Under the pieces are notes generated by a model. The model saw only the letters and a list, made by a program, of their open reading frames with translations, ran no database searches and was not told where the DNA came from. 64,000 nt of DNA, from NCBI GenBank assembly GCA_016708925.1, contig JADJET010000018.1, positions 124,001 to 188,000 of the forward strand, in the 5' to 3' direction. The stretch is from Gammaproteobacteria bacterium. Lineage in GTDB: Bacteria; Pseudomonadota; Gammaproteobacteria; Pseudomonadales; Porticoccaceae. A program made the translations under genes and the position numbers. Every line of letters starts with the position of its first letter. Position 1 is the stretch's first letter. Positions 1 through 8,638 of this stretch are shown piece by piece.

Positions 1-1
1 G

Positions 2-376
2 GTGGCGATCGCGACGCCGCACATCGCCGGTTACAGCCGGGAAGGGCGGATCAATGGCACCCGTGCCGTGTACGAGGCTTTTTGTGCTTGGCAGGGTGTC
101 GCGCCGATGCCGCTGACGCCCGCGCCAGCACAGCCGCTGGCGCACGGCATTGCGACACTGGCGGACGCTGTGCTCGCGACCTTTGATGTGCGCACCGAGC
201 ATCGCCGGATGGCGGCGGCCATCGCGGCGGGCGCGGCGCTGGCCGAGGTCTTCGATCAGCTGCGCCGCACCAGTCCGGAGCGCCGGGAGTTCGGCCATTT
301 CCAGATCACAGCGGTTGGGAACGCCCCGCTGGCGGCCGATCTGCGCCGGCTCGGCTTCCGGGTCGCTGCCGAATAA
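2..376 (+). CDS. pdxB: Erythronate-4-phosphate dehydrogenase, C-terminal part (5' end outside window)
   Basis: This is the last ~124 residues of PdxB, which oxidises 4-phosphoerythronate in the DXP-dependent branch of pyridoxal phosphate synthesis. The gene runs off the left edge, so the first GTG is not its true start. The fragment opens with TPHIAGYSREG, the end of the NAD-dependent 2-hydroxyacid dehydrogenase fold carrying the family's catalytic His. It continues into the PdxB-specific C-terminal dimerisation domain, with LRRTSPERREF and LRRLGF near the end. It converges on alaA with only 9 bp between the stop codons and no visible terminator. Confidence 0.85.
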   Translation: MAIATPHIAGYSREGRINGTRAVYEAFCAWQGVAPMPLTPAPAQPLAHGIATLADAVLATFDVRTEHRRMAAAIAAGAALAEVFDQLRRTSPERREFGHFQITAVGNAPLAADLRRLGFRVAAE

Positions 377-385
377 TGTCCCGGC

Positions 386-1603
386 TCAGCCGGCCCGGAG
401 GCGTTCGAGGAAGCGCTCCAGCCGGTCCATCGCCTGGGTGAGTTCGTCCACCTTGGGTAGAAACACGATGCGGAAGTGCTGGGTATCGACCCAGTTGAAC
501 GCCTTGCCCTGCACCAGCAGCAGTTTTTCCTGCAACAGCAGATCCAGCACAAACTGTTCGTCGTCGGCGATCGGGTAAACGTCGGGGTCGAGCCGGGGAA
601 ACAGGTAAAGCGCCCCCAGGGGTTTCACGCAGCTCACCCCGGGCATGGCGTTGAGCCGTTGCCAGGCGATGTTGCGCTGCTCGTGGAACAGCCCGCCGGG
701 GCACACCAGATCCTCGATGGTCTGTCGCCCGCCGAGCGCGGTCTGGATCGCGTACATGGCGGGGACGTTGGCACACAGCCGCATGGAGGCGAGCATTTCG
801 ATACCCTGCAAATAGCCGCGCGCGCGGTGCTTGGCACCGCTTGCCACCAGCCAGCCCGAGCGGAAGCCGGCCAGACGATAGTTTTTCGACAGACCGTTGA
901 AGGTAATGCACAGCACGTCCCGGGCGAGGGTCGCGAGCGGCACATGGACAGCGCCGTCATAGGTGATGCGGTCGTAGATTTCGTCGGCAAAAATGATCAA
1001 CTGATGCCGGTGCGCCAGGGCGACGATGGCGCGCAGCAGCGTCTCGCTGTAGACCGCGCCGGTCGGATTGTTGGGGTTGATGACCACGATGCCGCGGGTC
1101 CGCGGGCTGATCCTGGCCTCGAGGTCGGCCAGATCGGGCTGCCAGCCGTCGGTCTCGTTGCAGCGGTAGTGCACGGGAGTGCCGCCGGCAAGGGTCACGG
1201 CGGCGGTCCACAGCGGGTAGTCGGGCGCCGGCACCAGAATCTCGTCGCCCGGATCGAGCAGCGCCTGCATCGCCATCACGATCAGTTCGCTGACACCGTT
1301 GCCGAGGATCACGTCGTCGACTTCAACGTCCGGGACGCCCTGCAACTGGCAGCGCTGCATGACGGCCTTGCGCGCCGAGAAAATGCCTTTCGAGTGACTG
1401 TAGCCCTGGGCTGCCACCAGATTGCGGATCACATCCTGGATGATCTCGTCCGGCGCCTCGAAGCCGAACGCGGCGGGGTTGCCGATATTCAGCTTGAGGA
1501 TGCGGTGGCCTTCTTCTTCCAGCCGGTTGGCGTGATCCAGCACCGGACCGCGGATGTCGTAGCAGACGTTCTCCAGCTTGGCTGACTTGTGGTAATGCTG
1601 CAT
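386..1603 (-). CDS. alaA: Alanine aminotransferase AlaA
   Basis: PLP-dependent class I/II aminotransferase of the AlaA (YfbQ) type, which makes alanine from pyruvate and glutamate in the cytoplasm. The 405 residues match the usual family length. Visible motifs are NPNNPTG near residues 176-182, ADEIYDRITYDG near 206-217, and the PLP lysine K240 in FNGLSKNYRLAGFRSGW. The N-terminus MQHYHKSAKLENVCYDIRGP is typical of AlaA and fixes the start. The gene is divergent from msrB with about 80 bp between start codons, so both promoters must lie in that short gap. Confidence 0.93.
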   Translation of the reverse strand: MQHYHKSAKLENVCYDIRGPVLDHANRLEEEGHRILKLNIGNPAAFGFEAPDEIIQDVIRNLVAAQGYSHSKGIFSARKAVMQRCQLQGVPDVEVDDVILGNGVSELIVMAMQALLDPGDEILVPAPDYPLWTAAVTLAGGTPVHYRCNETDGWQPDLADLEARISPRTRGIVVINPNNPTGAVYSETLLRAIVALAHRHQLIIFADEIYDRITYDGAVHVPLATLARDVLCITFNGLSKNYRLAGFRSGWLVASGAKHRARGYLQGIEMLASMRLCANVPAMYAIQTALGGRQTIEDLVCPGGLFHEQRNIAWQRLNAMPGVSCVKPLGALYLFPRLDPDVYPIADDEQFVLDLLLQEKLLLVQGKAFNWVDTQHFRIVFLPKVDELTQAMDRLERFLERLRAG

Positions 1604-1686
1604 GGGAAATGGCTCGAAAGGTGCTTAAAAAGCGCGTCATTGTAGCGTAAATTAGCCGCTGGCCTAATCCAGAGGCAAGCCCTGTC

Positions 1687-2088
1687 ATGAGCGATTGGAA
1701 AGATAAGGACGACGCCTACTGGCGCGCCAAGCTGACCCCCGAGCAATACGAAGTGTGTCGTCGCAAGGGCACCGAGCTACCGTTCACCGGCGCATACAAC
1801 AGCGAAAAACGCGCCGGCACCTATGTTTGCGCCTGCTGCGGCACGGCGTTGTTCGACGCGGACGCCAAGTACGATTCCGGCAGCGGCTGGCCAAGCTTTT
1901 TCCGCGCGGTGGACGCCGCCCGTATCGAAGAGGAAACCGATGTCACGCGCGGGATGGTGCGTACCGAAATCCTGTGTGCCGAATGCGGCGGCCACTTGGG
2001 CCATGTGTTCCCGGACGGCCCCCAGCCCACCGGGCTGCGCTATTGCGTGAATTCTTTGTCGCTGAAACTGGAACCGCGCGAGGACTGA
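1687..2088 (+). CDS. msrB: Peptide-methionine (R)-S-oxide reductase MsrB
   Basis: Repairs oxidised proteins by reducing methionine-R-sulfoxide. The 133-residue protein is a single SelR domain of normal length. Two CxxC zinc motifs are present (C48/C51 and C97/C100), and the resolving chemistry centres on C120 in LRYCVNS. The GSGWPSF substrate-binding motif lies near residues 65-71. The start is the first ATG after a short leader, 84 bp from the divergent alaA start. It stands alone, with a tRNA pair following downstream. Confidence 0.95.
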   Translation: MSDWKDKDDAYWRAKLTPEQYEVCRRKGTELPFTGAYNSEKRAGTYVCACCGTALFDADAKYDSGSGWPSFFRAVDAARIEEETDVTRGMVRTEILCAECGGHLGHVFPDGPQPTGLRYCVNSLSLKLEPRED

Positions 2089-2107
2089 ACCGGGCTGGCG
2101 TCCGTGC

Positions 2108-2137
2108 TTGACACCCGCGACGGGCAGTCCCTAGAAT
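2108..2137 (+). promoter_or_regulatory. Sigma-70 type promoter of the tRNA-Glu/tRNA-Gly unit
   Basis: TTGACA at 2108-2113 and TAGAAT at 2132-2137 are separated by 18 bp and lie about 22 bp before tRNA-Glu. The -35 is a perfect consensus match, as expected for a strong stable-RNA promoter. A GC-rich stretch follows the -10. Confidence 0.75.
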
Positions 2138-2159
2138 GCGCGTCTTTCGCGAGCACACT

Positions 2160-2235
2160 GTCCCGTTCGTCTAGTGGCCTAGGACACCGCCCTTTCACGG
2201 CGGTAACAGGGGTTCGACTCCCCTAGGGGACGCCA
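2160..2235 (+). tRNA. tRNA-Glu (anticodon TTC)
   Basis: A 76-nt cloverleaf with encoded CCA. The anticodon stem CCGCC/GGCGG encloses the loop CTTTCAC with TTC at 2194-2196. The T loop is TTCGACT. The acceptor stem pairs GTCCCGT with AGGGGAC, leaving one G-G mismatch at the sixth pair (2165 against 2226), where the E. coli gene has C-G. It is followed 13 nt later by tRNA-Gly and is probably co-transcribed with it. Confidence 0.96.
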
Positions 2236-2248
2236 GCGAAACGATCAG

Positions 2249-2324
2249 GCGGGAATAGCTCAGTTGGTAGAGCGCAACCTTGCCAAGGTTGAGGTCGCCG
2301 GTTCGAGCCCGGTTTCCCGCTCCA
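2249..2324 (+). tRNA. tRNA-Gly (anticodon GCC)
   Basis: A 76-nt cloverleaf with encoded CCA. The acceptor stem GCGGGAA/TTCCCGC is perfect. The anticodon stem CAACC/GGTTG encloses TTGCCAA, giving anticodon GCC. It is the second gene of the tRNA unit and is followed directly by a strong terminator. Confidence 0.97.
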
Positions 2325-2330
2325 ACTGCG

Positions 2331-2363
2331 AAGGCTCAAAACCCCAGGGTTTTGGGCCTTTTC
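2331..2363 (+). terminator. Rho-independent terminator of the tRNA unit
   Basis: A 14-bp stem, AAGGCTCAAAACCC (2331-2344) against GGGTTTTGGGCCTT (2347-2360), paired throughout with a single G-T pair and followed by a short T run. It starts 7 nt after the tRNA-Gly CCA. Confidence 0.85.
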
Positions 2364-2497
2364 AGTTTCTGGCGGTTCGGTTTTGCCCGCGAAACATTGC
2401 CTGTCCACGCAATTAGCCGGCACGGCCATCGCCTGCCAGGCTGCTACACTGCATCTTGCAACCTGAACCCAAGCCTGAAAATGCGACTTCGATCCTC

Positions 2498-3451
2498 ATG
2501 ACCAGCGCGCTTTCCATTCGCTCCCTCCGCAAGGTGTATGACAACGGGCTGGAAGCGCTCACGGGGATCGACCTTGACGTAGCCGAGGGCGATTTTTTTG
2601 CGCTGCTGGGTCCGAACGGTGCCGGCAAGTCCACCGCCATCGGCATCATCTGTTCGCTGGTGCGCAAGACCAGCGGCTCCATCAGCGTGTTCGGGATCGA
2701 CATCGACCGCGATTTTTCCCAGGCCAAGCAATACCTGGGCGTGGTACCCCAGGAATTCAATTTCCAGCAGTTCGAGAAAGTGATCGACATCCTGGTCACC
2801 CAGGCGGGCTATTACGGGCTGCCGCGCCAACTCGCCGAGGAGCGCAGTGAAAAATACCTGCGCCAGCTCGGTTTGTGGGACAAGCGCGACAGCCGGGCGC
2901 GGATGCTGTCGGGCGGCATGAAACGGCGCCTGATGATTGCGCGGGCGCTGGTGCACGAGCCGCGCCTGTTGATTCTGGACGAACCCACGGCGGGCGTGGA
3001 CATCGAGCTGCGTCGCGCCACCTGGCAGTTCCTGCGCGATATCAATGCGCGCGGGGTTACCATTATCCTCACCACGCACTATCTCGAAGAAGCCGAGAAT
3101 CTGTGCAACCGCATCGCGATCATCGATCGCGGCCGGATCGTGGAGAACACCAGCACGCGACAATTGCTCGCCAAGCTGAGCACTGAAACCTTCGTGCTCG
3201 ACACGCGCGAGCAGCTCGACGCTTTCCCGGATCTTCCCGGTTACACCGGCCGCCTGGTCGACAGCCACAGTCTCGAAATCGACGTCGAGAAATCCCAGTC
3301 GCTGAATGAGCTGTTCGCCAGTCTGGCGAAGCACAATGTCCATGTGCTCAGCATGCGCAACAAGACCAATCGTCTGGAGGAGCTGTTTGTCTCTCTGGTC
3401 CAGGCGGGAGCGGACCAGGCCGGTGGCGGCACCGATGGAGGGCGATCATGA
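2498..3451 (+). CDS. yadG: ABC transporter ATP-binding protein, YadG type
   Basis: ATPase subunit of an ABC-2 type exporter, working with the permease encoded next. The 317-residue protein has Walker A GPNGAGKST, a Q-loop in VPQEFNF, the signature LSGGMKRRL, Walker B LLILDEPTAGVDIE and the switch His in LTTHYLEEAE. Its C-terminal part, ending in MRNKTNRLEELFVSLV, closely follows E. coli YadG. I start at ATG 2498; a TTG at 2456 would add 14 residues with no family support. The stop overlaps the permease start by 4 bp (ATGA). The substrate is unknown, although this subfamily sits with drug or polymer exporters. Confidence 0.9.
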   Translation: MTSALSIRSLRKVYDNGLEALTGIDLDVAEGDFFALLGPNGAGKSTAIGIICSLVRKTSGSISVFGIDIDRDFSQAKQYLGVVPQEFNFQQFEKVIDILVTQAGYYGLPRQLAEERSEKYLRQLGLWDKRDSRARMLSGGMKRRLMIARALVHEPRLLILDEPTAGVDIELRRATWQFLRDINARGVTIILTTHYLEEAENLCNRIAIIDRGRIVENTSTRQLLAKLSTETFVLDTREQLDAFPDLPGYTGRLVDSHSLEIDVEKSQSLNELFASLAKHNVHVLSMRNKTNRLEELFVSLVQAGADQAGGGTDGGRS

Positions 3452-4221
3452 AAGCGCGCCAGCAATGGGTGGCTTTCGTCACCATCCTGACCCGCGAGGT
3501 GCGCCGCTTCACCCGCATCTGGCTGCAGACGCTGTTGCCGCCGGCGATCACCATCGTGCTGTATTTCGTGATTTTCGGCACTTTGATCGGGCCCCGGATC
3601 GGCGCCATGGCGGGACACACTTACATCGATTTCGTGGTGCCCGGGTTGATCATGATGTCGGTCATCACGAATTCCTACAGCAATGTCGTGTCGTCGTTTT
3701 ACGGCAACAAGTTTCAGGGCAGCATCGAGGAAATCCTGGTATCGCCGGTGCCGAATTATGTGATTCTGCTGGGATTCGTATTCGGCGGAGTCGCCCGGGG
3801 CATCGCCGTCGGCGCCATCGTGACGCTGTTGTCGCTGCTCTTCACCAGCCTGCAACTGCATCACCTGGCGGTGATTCTCGGCATGGTGCTGCTGACCGCG
3901 ATACTGTTTTCCATCGCTGGTCTCATCAACGCGATTTTTGCCGAATCGTTCGATGACATTTCCATCATCCCTACGTTTGTATTGACGCCTCTGACCTACC
4001 TCGGTGGCGTGTTCTACTCCATCGACATGTTGCCGGAATTCTGGCAGGCGGTGTCCCGGGCCAATCCGATCCTGTACATGGTGAATGCGTTTCGCTACGG
4101 TTTTCTGGGCACTTCCGATATCCCGGTGAGCGGCGCTTTTCTGATGGTGTCGGCGTTTATCGTGCTGAGCTATGTCTATGCACTCCATCTGCTGGCGCGC
4201 GGCCGGCGCTTGCGCCGCTAG
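3448..4221 (+). CDS. yadH: ABC-2 type transporter permease, YadH type
   Basis: Inner-membrane partner of YadG. The 257 residues form about six hydrophobic segments after a short cytoplasmic start. The family motif is visible near residues 170-185, where a TFVLTPLTYLGGVFYS stretch matches YadH-like ABC-2 permeases. It is translationally coupled to yadG through an ATGA overlap. The next gene, queF, starts 6 bp downstream, so read-through is likely although its function is unrelated. Confidence 0.9.
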   Translation: MKARQQWVAFVTILTREVRRFTRIWLQTLLPPAITIVLYFVIFGTLIGPRIGAMAGHTYIDFVVPGLIMMSVITNSYSNVVSSFYGNKFQGSIEEILVSPVPNYVILLGFVFGGVARGIAVGAIVTLLSLLFTSLQLHHLAVILGMVLLTAILFSIAGLINAIFAESFDDISIIPTFVLTPLTYLGGVFYSIDMLPEFWQAVSRANPILYMVNAFRYGFLGTSDIPVSGAFLMVSAFIVLSYVYALHLLARGRRLRR

Positions 4222-4227
4222 CCTGCC

Positions 4228-5061
4228 ATGACGGACTTGCCGGGCGAACTATCCGCATCCCTGCTGGGACGCGCTACCGCCTATCCGCGCCAGTACGATC
4301 CGGATTTGCTGCATCCGATAGCGCGGGCGACCGGCCGCGCGGCACTGCCGCCGGCGGCGCTGCGGACCTTGCAGGGCACTGACTTCTGGACGGCATTCGA
4401 ACTGTCGTGGCTGGGTCCGCGCGGCATGCCCCGGGTCGCGGTGGCCGAGATCGCGGTTCCCTGCACGTCGCCCAATATCGTCGAATCCAAGTCGCTCAAG
4501 CTGTATCTGAATTCGCTGAACGACACCCGCTTCGCCACATCGGATGCGGTCGCCGCCCGGATGCGGACGGATATTTCAGCTTGTTGCGACGTGCCGGTGG
4601 AAGTATCGCTGCACAATCTTGGCGACTATGCCCGGCAGGGAATCCGCCAGCCGGTCGGAGAATGCCTCGATGCGATCGAGCTCGATGAACCGGGGTTCGC
4701 GCCGGATGTGGCGAACCTGTGCGCGGCGCCCGGGACACGGGTCGCCGAGGTGCTCTACAGCGATCTTCTCAAGACCAATTGCCCGGTGACCGGACAGCCT
4801 GATTGGGCAACCGTTGTCGTCGATTATTGTGGGCCGCGCATCGACCGCGCCGGGCTGCTGGCTTACATTCTTTCGTTTCGCCACCACAGCGATTTTCACG
4901 AACACTGCGTGGAGCGGATGTTCTGCGACCTCTGGTGCCGGGCGCAGCCGGAGCGGCTCAGCCTGATGGCGCGCTACACGCGTCGTGGTGGCATCGACAT
5001 CAACCCCTGGCGGAGTTCCGGGGGGGGCGCGCCGCCGCTGGGACGTCTGGTTCGTCAGTAA
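4228..5061 (+). CDS. queF: NADPH-dependent 7-cyano-7-deazaguanine reductase QueF
   Basis: Reduces preQ0 to preQ1 in queuosine biosynthesis for tRNA wobble modification. The 277 residues correspond to the long, two-domain proteobacterial form. The N-terminal half carries VESKSLKLYLNSLNDTRF, the specificity motif. The C-terminal half carries TNCPVTGQPDW, with the thioimide-forming Cys and, seven residues on, the catalytic Asp. HHSDFHEHCVERMF supplies the substrate-binding Glu. It follows yadH by 6 bp and converges on the cyclase gene. Confidence 0.93.
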   Translation: MTDLPGELSASLLGRATAYPRQYDPDLLHPIARATGRAALPPAALRTLQGTDFWTAFELSWLGPRGMPRVAVAEIAVPCTSPNIVESKSLKLYLNSLNDTRFATSDAVAARMRTDISACCDVPVEVSLHNLGDYARQGIRQPVGECLDAIELDEPGFAPDVANLCAAPGTRVAEVLYSDLLKTNCPVTGQPDWATVVVDYCGPRIDRAGLLAYILSFRHHSDFHEHCVERMFCDLWCRAQPERLSLMARYTRRGGIDINPWRSSGGGAPPLGRLVRQ

Positions 5062-5100
5062 CTGCCGATGCCACGATTCCGGGAGTTCCGCGCTGGGGTT

Positions 5101-6486
5101 TCAGGGTGGCGGCGGCTCACGAAACTTGCGCTGCACTTCGCGAAATGCGCCCTGGAGTGCGCCGACCACCTTGTTGTAGTCGTAGTTCTTGATCTGGTCG
5201 AGATCCATGAACAGTGAAAAGCCTTCGGTGCGATAGTCCTGGCAGGATTGTTCGCTGCCGAGATTCTTGCGGTGGTCGACCACTGAGTACACCTTGATCG
5301 GGTGTTTGAAACCCTTGACTTCCATCTCGCCACGGTCGCGGCACATGATCTGATCCCGCACGAATTGCCAGGTGGCATGGGAGACGAGAATTTCCCCCGG
5401 TTGTGCGGCCGTTTCCAGCCGGCTCGCGAGATTTACCTCGGAGCCCAGCAGCGTGTAGTGCAGACGGCTTTCGGTGCCGAAATTCCCGACGGTGCAAAAT
5501 CCGGTACTGATGCCCATGCGTACCTGCATGGGCCGCATCAGGCCCAGGTTGCGCCAGTGGGCCTGAAGCTCGGCAACCTTGTTGCGCATGGCGATCGCCA
5601 TGGCCACGCAGGCCAGGCAATCTTCCTTGGGGCCGCGAGGTTTCGGATCGCCGAAAAACACCATGACAGCGTCGCCGATGAATTTGTCGATCGTGCCGCC
5701 GTACTCGATCGCAATCTTCGACATCTGGGTCAGATAGTCATTGATCACTTGCGTGAGCGCGGATTCATCCATTTCGTCGGCGATTTCGCTGAAGCCCACG
5801 ATGTCCGAGAAAAAAACCACGATGCGTTTGCGCTGCGACGACAATCTCACCGCCTTGCCGGATTCGATCCCCTCCCGCAAATTGGGCGACACATACTTGG
5901 CGAGCTGGTAGTTGTGTAATTTCAGGCTGATTTGTTGGCGTTGAAGTTCTTCGATCCGGGCACGGAGCAATCCCGCCTGTTGCAGCGCACGGTGGCCGTA
6001 CAGGATCAGAAACAGGGCAAAAATTCCCGCCGGAACCAGGTGCAGCGGTGCCTCCAGCCGCAGTTGCAAGTCTGGCTGGAACACCGCCACTGCTGCCGCG
6101 CCCACTGCGAAAGCAAGATTGTCGCGAACCCATCGTCGTTGGCCGCCGCGCATGAATGCGTAGCACTGGATCAAGGTGAAAAGAATGGTCAGCAACAGCA
6201 GCGGAAACTGTAACGATGCGACCAGCAGGCCCAACAGCAACGCATCCACGTGGCCCAGCACATCCACTGCGGCAGGGGTGACTTGGTGGGCCTTGCGCCA
6301 GAGCACGAGCTCGCTGGCGGCGACATAGAGCACCGCAGCCAGGGCGCTGCCCACCAGCAGGAGCTCGGGGTGTTGCCAGTTCTGGACCCGAGCCAGCAGT
6401 GTTGCCGCCGCTCCCAGCGCCAGGGTGGCGCGAAATGGCGCGTTCGACGCGGCCGTTGGGATCTCGGTCGAAGCTTCCGGTACCAT
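5101..6486 (-). CDS. Membrane-anchored class III adenylate/guanylate cyclase
   Basis: Predicted to make cAMP at the inner membrane. The first ~190 of 461 residues hold about six hydrophobic helices, followed by a short helix (residues ~185-205) and the cyclase domain at ~215-410. Metal-binding aspartates appear in FSDIVGFSEIAD and KFIGDAVMVFFG. The transition-state Asn and Arg appear in GSEVNLASRLE. The base-selecting positions look like Lys (DKFIGD) and Thr (HYTLLG), the pair found in some bacterial adenylate cyclases, which favours ATP over GTP. It is monocistronic; no signalling partner is adjacent. Confidence 0.85.
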   Translation of the reverse strand: MVPEASTEIPTAASNAPFRATLALGAAATLLARVQNWQHPELLLVGSALAAVLYVAASELVLWRKAHQVTPAAVDVLGHVDALLLGLLVASLQFPLLLLTILFTLIQCYAFMRGGQRRWVRDNLAFAVGAAAVAVFQPDLQLRLEAPLHLVPAGIFALFLILYGHRALQQAGLLRARIEELQRQQISLKLHNYQLAKYVSPNLREGIESGKAVRLSSQRKRIVVFFSDIVGFSEIADEMDESALTQVINDYLTQMSKIAIEYGGTIDKFIGDAVMVFFGDPKPRGPKEDCLACVAMAIAMRNKVAELQAHWRNLGLMRPMQVRMGISTGFCTVGNFGTESRLHYTLLGSEVNLASRLETAAQPGEILVSHATWQFVRDQIMCRDRGEMEVKGFKHPIKVYSVVDHRKNLGSEQSCQDYRTEGFSLFMDLDQIKNYDYNKVVGALQGAFREVQRKFREPPPP

Positions 6487-6725
6487 GGGACGGGAGTCCG
6501 TGGGTGCGTGGCCGGATTGTATCCCACCGTGCGCAAATTTCTGCGGAATCGATGCGCGCTATTCGCGGCGGTCGGATGGCGGGCCGCGAGGAAACGCCGC
6601 GAGAGGACCATCTGCTGCGCGCCGTGCAGCAGATTTTCGGCGGTTTGACAGGTTGATGCAGATCATGGCGGCGTGGCCACGGGTGGCCAGAATGCTGTTC
6701 GGAATGAATTCGGACGAGTGAGACA

Positions 6726-6947
6726 ATGGCCGGGGAATTTGGTTATGCACAGGGCGTGGTCGATGCCGCCTTCGCCGCAGCGGATCAGCGTCCGGACATG
6801 AGCCCTGACGCCATGGGTCGCGCGCTGATCCAGGCGGTGATCGACCGCTATCGCCGGTACCGGACGAGTAGTGATGTCGGCAATGAGCTCATGTACCTGG
6901 CCGATAGTCTCGATGACGACGAGCCGGTGATTACGCGGGGCTGCTGA
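6726..6947 (+). CDS. Small hypothetical protein (73 aa)
   Basis: I do not recognise this family. The 73-residue product is soluble and acidic at its C-terminus (DSLDDDEP). A predicted helix-rich middle contains MGRALIQAVIDRYRRYRTS. It lies between the divergent cyclase gene and tRNA-Ser, in a stretch with no competing gene on the other strand. No good ribosome binding site is seen before the ATG, which lowers confidence. Confidence 0.5.
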   Translation: MAGEFGYAQGVVDAAFAAADQRPDMSPDAMGRALIQAVIDRYRRYRTSSDVGNELMYLADSLDDDEPVITRGC

Positions 6948-6969
6948 GTGGCGGGTTTGGGAGCGCCGA

Positions 6970-6998
6970 TTGCCTTCGGCTCGGTCATTGTGTAGAGT
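6970..6998 (+). promoter_or_regulatory. Promoter of tRNA-Ser
   Basis: TTGCCT at 6970-6975 and TAGAGT at 6993-6998 are 17 bp apart, ending 14 bp before the tRNA. Both boxes are near-consensus and the spacing is ideal. Confidence 0.55.
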
Positions 6999-7012
6999 CC
7001 CGGCCCCTCTTT

Positions 7013-7100
7013 GGTGAGGTGTCCGAGTGGCTGAAGGAGCACGCCTGGAAAGTGTGTATACGGCAACGTATCGAGGGTTCGAATCCCTCCCTCACCGCCA
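7013..7100 (+). tRNA. tRNA-Ser (anticodon GGA)
   Basis: An 88-nt class II tRNA with encoded CCA. The acceptor stem GGTGAGG/CCTCACC is perfect. The anticodon arm carries GGA, and the long variable arm is ACGGCAACGT-like. It is almost identical to the E. coli tRNA-Ser(GGA). Confidence 0.97.
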
Positions 7101-7106
7101 AATAAC

Positions 7107-7127
7107 AACCCCCGAAAGGGGGTTTTT
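7107..7127 (+). terminator. Rho-independent terminator after tRNA-Ser
   Basis: Stem AACCCCC/GGGGGTT (7107-7113 with 7118-7124) capped by a GAAA tetraloop and followed by T residues, starting 6 nt after the CCA end. Confidence 0.85.
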
Positions 7128-7239
7128 AAATTTGGGGAGGCTTTTCCTTTCAGAGGGAAGGGGGAGCGAACCCGGGTTCGACGCGGAGCCCGCTGAGTGG
7201 GTGCACAGATCGCCCTCAAGGTGGGCGACCCTTCCGGGG

Positions 7240-7773
7240 TCAGCGTCGGCGCACGCTATCGGTCCGGACCCTGAATTCCCCGGCTTGGCGGTCCCTGAAG
7301 AAGTGTTCCAGCGTTTGCTTCACTGACGGAAAGGCAATCTCGTCCCAGGGGATTTCTTCTTCCCGGAACAATTTCACCGCCAGGGATTCTTCGCCGGGGG
7401 AAAACTCGGGAGCATCCAGCGTGGCGCGAAAAAAAATGTACACCTGGTTGATGTGGGGGATATCGACCATGGTGTAGAGCTGTGGATCGACCACGCGCGC
7501 GTTGGCTTCCTCCAGGCATTCCCGGAGTGCACCCTCGGCGGTAGTCTCGCCGTTTTCCATGAAGCCGGCGGGCAGTGTCCAGTAGCCGTGGCGCGGGGGG
7601 ATGGCGCGCTTGCACAGCAGCACCTGGTCGCCGTACACGGGTACGCAGCCGGTGATGATGCACGGGTTTTGGTAATGTACAGTCTCGCAGTCTTCGCAGA
7701 TATGGCGGTGGCGGTCGTCCCCGGAGGGAACCCGCAGGCTCACTGCGCTGCCACAGGCGCTACAGAATTTCAT
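7240..7773 (-). CDS. Nudix hydrolase with N-terminal zinc ribbon
   Basis: Probable pyrophosphohydrolase acting on a nucleotide-sugar, dinucleotide or similar substrate. Of the 177 residues, the first ~32 form a zinc ribbon with CSACG and CEDC pairs. The Nudix box lies at ~70-92, with G..E.........RECLEE in the GFMENGETTAEG region. The layout matches the common proteobacterial Nudix group related to NudC but is shorter. The gene is divergent from a second Nudix gene with 200 bp between starts, a region where I see no clear operator. Exact substrate unknown. Confidence 0.85.
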   Translation of the reverse strand: MKFCSACGSAVSLRVPSGDDRHRHICEDCETVHYQNPCIITGCVPVYGDQVLLCKRAIPPRHGYWTLPAGFMENGETTAEGALRECLEEANARVVDPQLYTMVDIPHINQVYIFFRATLDAPEFSPGEESLAVKLFREEEIPWDEIAFPSVKQTLEHFFRDRQAGEFRVRTDSVRRR

Positions 7774-7972
7774 GCTCGGCGGTCGTCGGAGTTTGGCATC
7801 CTTGGGTTTGGCTACACCCGAGCCGCGAGATGTTGGCGCAGCCCGGCGTTCGTCGCCCCGATTCCGGCCGCCCCGGGAGTTGAACGGTTGCCTGGGGACG
7901 CTGCGGCGAGCGCGGGATCCCGGCGGCAGCCGGCGGCAGAGTTAACCTCCTGATGTCAGGCTCGAGAACTGT

Positions 7973-8638
7973 ATGGAACATGAACCCGACGCGCCGATTC
8001 TAGCGCAGATTGCCGCGCGCCTGCGCGCGTACCCGCCGGTCCCGGTACAGCCAGAACCCGGCCAGCGCGAAGCGGCGGTACTGTTGGCGCTGACCCGGGC
8101 GCGCGAACCCGAAGTCGTTTTCATCAAGCGCGCCGAACACCTCAACAGCCATCGCGGCCAGGTCGCGTTCCCGGGCGGCATGTGGGAAGCGAGCGATGCC
8201 AGCCTGCTCGACACCGCCTTGCGCGAAAGCGAGGAAGAAGTAGCCCTGCCCCGCCACCAGGTGGAAGTCATCGCCCGGCTGCCCCGGCGCACCACTCGCA
8301 CCGGCACCCCGGTGACCCCCTATCTCGGCGTGGTGCCCGGCGATGTCCCGTTGCGGCACGATCCGTCGGAGCTGGATGCGGTGTTTCGCGTGCCGCTCGG
8401 GTATCTGCTTCAGCAGCGGCATCTGGTGAGCAGCGAATTCGAACTGCTCGACGGCTGTTACGAAATGCCGTGCTACCACTACGGGGACTACCGCATCTGG
8501 GGTTTTACCCTCAATGTGCTGATTCATTTTCTCAACACCGCACTCGATGCCCGACTCGGTTTTGCGTACCTGCACGACCGCCTGCCGGCGCATCTACGCG
8601 CACATCTGATCGAATTAGAGGAAGAGGATTTACCATGA
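7973..8638 (+). CDS. nudL: CoA pyrophosphatase, Nudix family (NudL/YeaB type)
   Basis: Likely cleaves coenzyme A and its derivatives to 4'-phosphopantetheine and 3',5'-ADP. The 221-residue protein has the UPF0035 signature LNSHRGQVAFPGG directly before the Nudix box, which runs through RESEEEV near residues 83-89. The usual length for the family is about 190-220. Its stop overlaps the next start by 4 bp (ATGA), so it is coupled to the gamma carbonic anhydrase gene, a pairing seen in other gammaproteobacteria. Confidence 0.87.
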   Translation: MEHEPDAPILAQIAARLRAYPPVPVQPEPGQREAAVLLALTRAREPEVVFIKRAEHLNSHRGQVAFPGGMWEASDASLLDTALRESEEEVALPRHQVEVIARLPRRTTRTGTPVTPYLGVVPGDVPLRHDPSELDAVFRVPLGYLLQQRHLVSSEFELLDGCYEMPCYHYGDYRIWGFTLNVLIHFLNTALDARLGFAYLHDRLPAHLRAHLIELEEEDLP

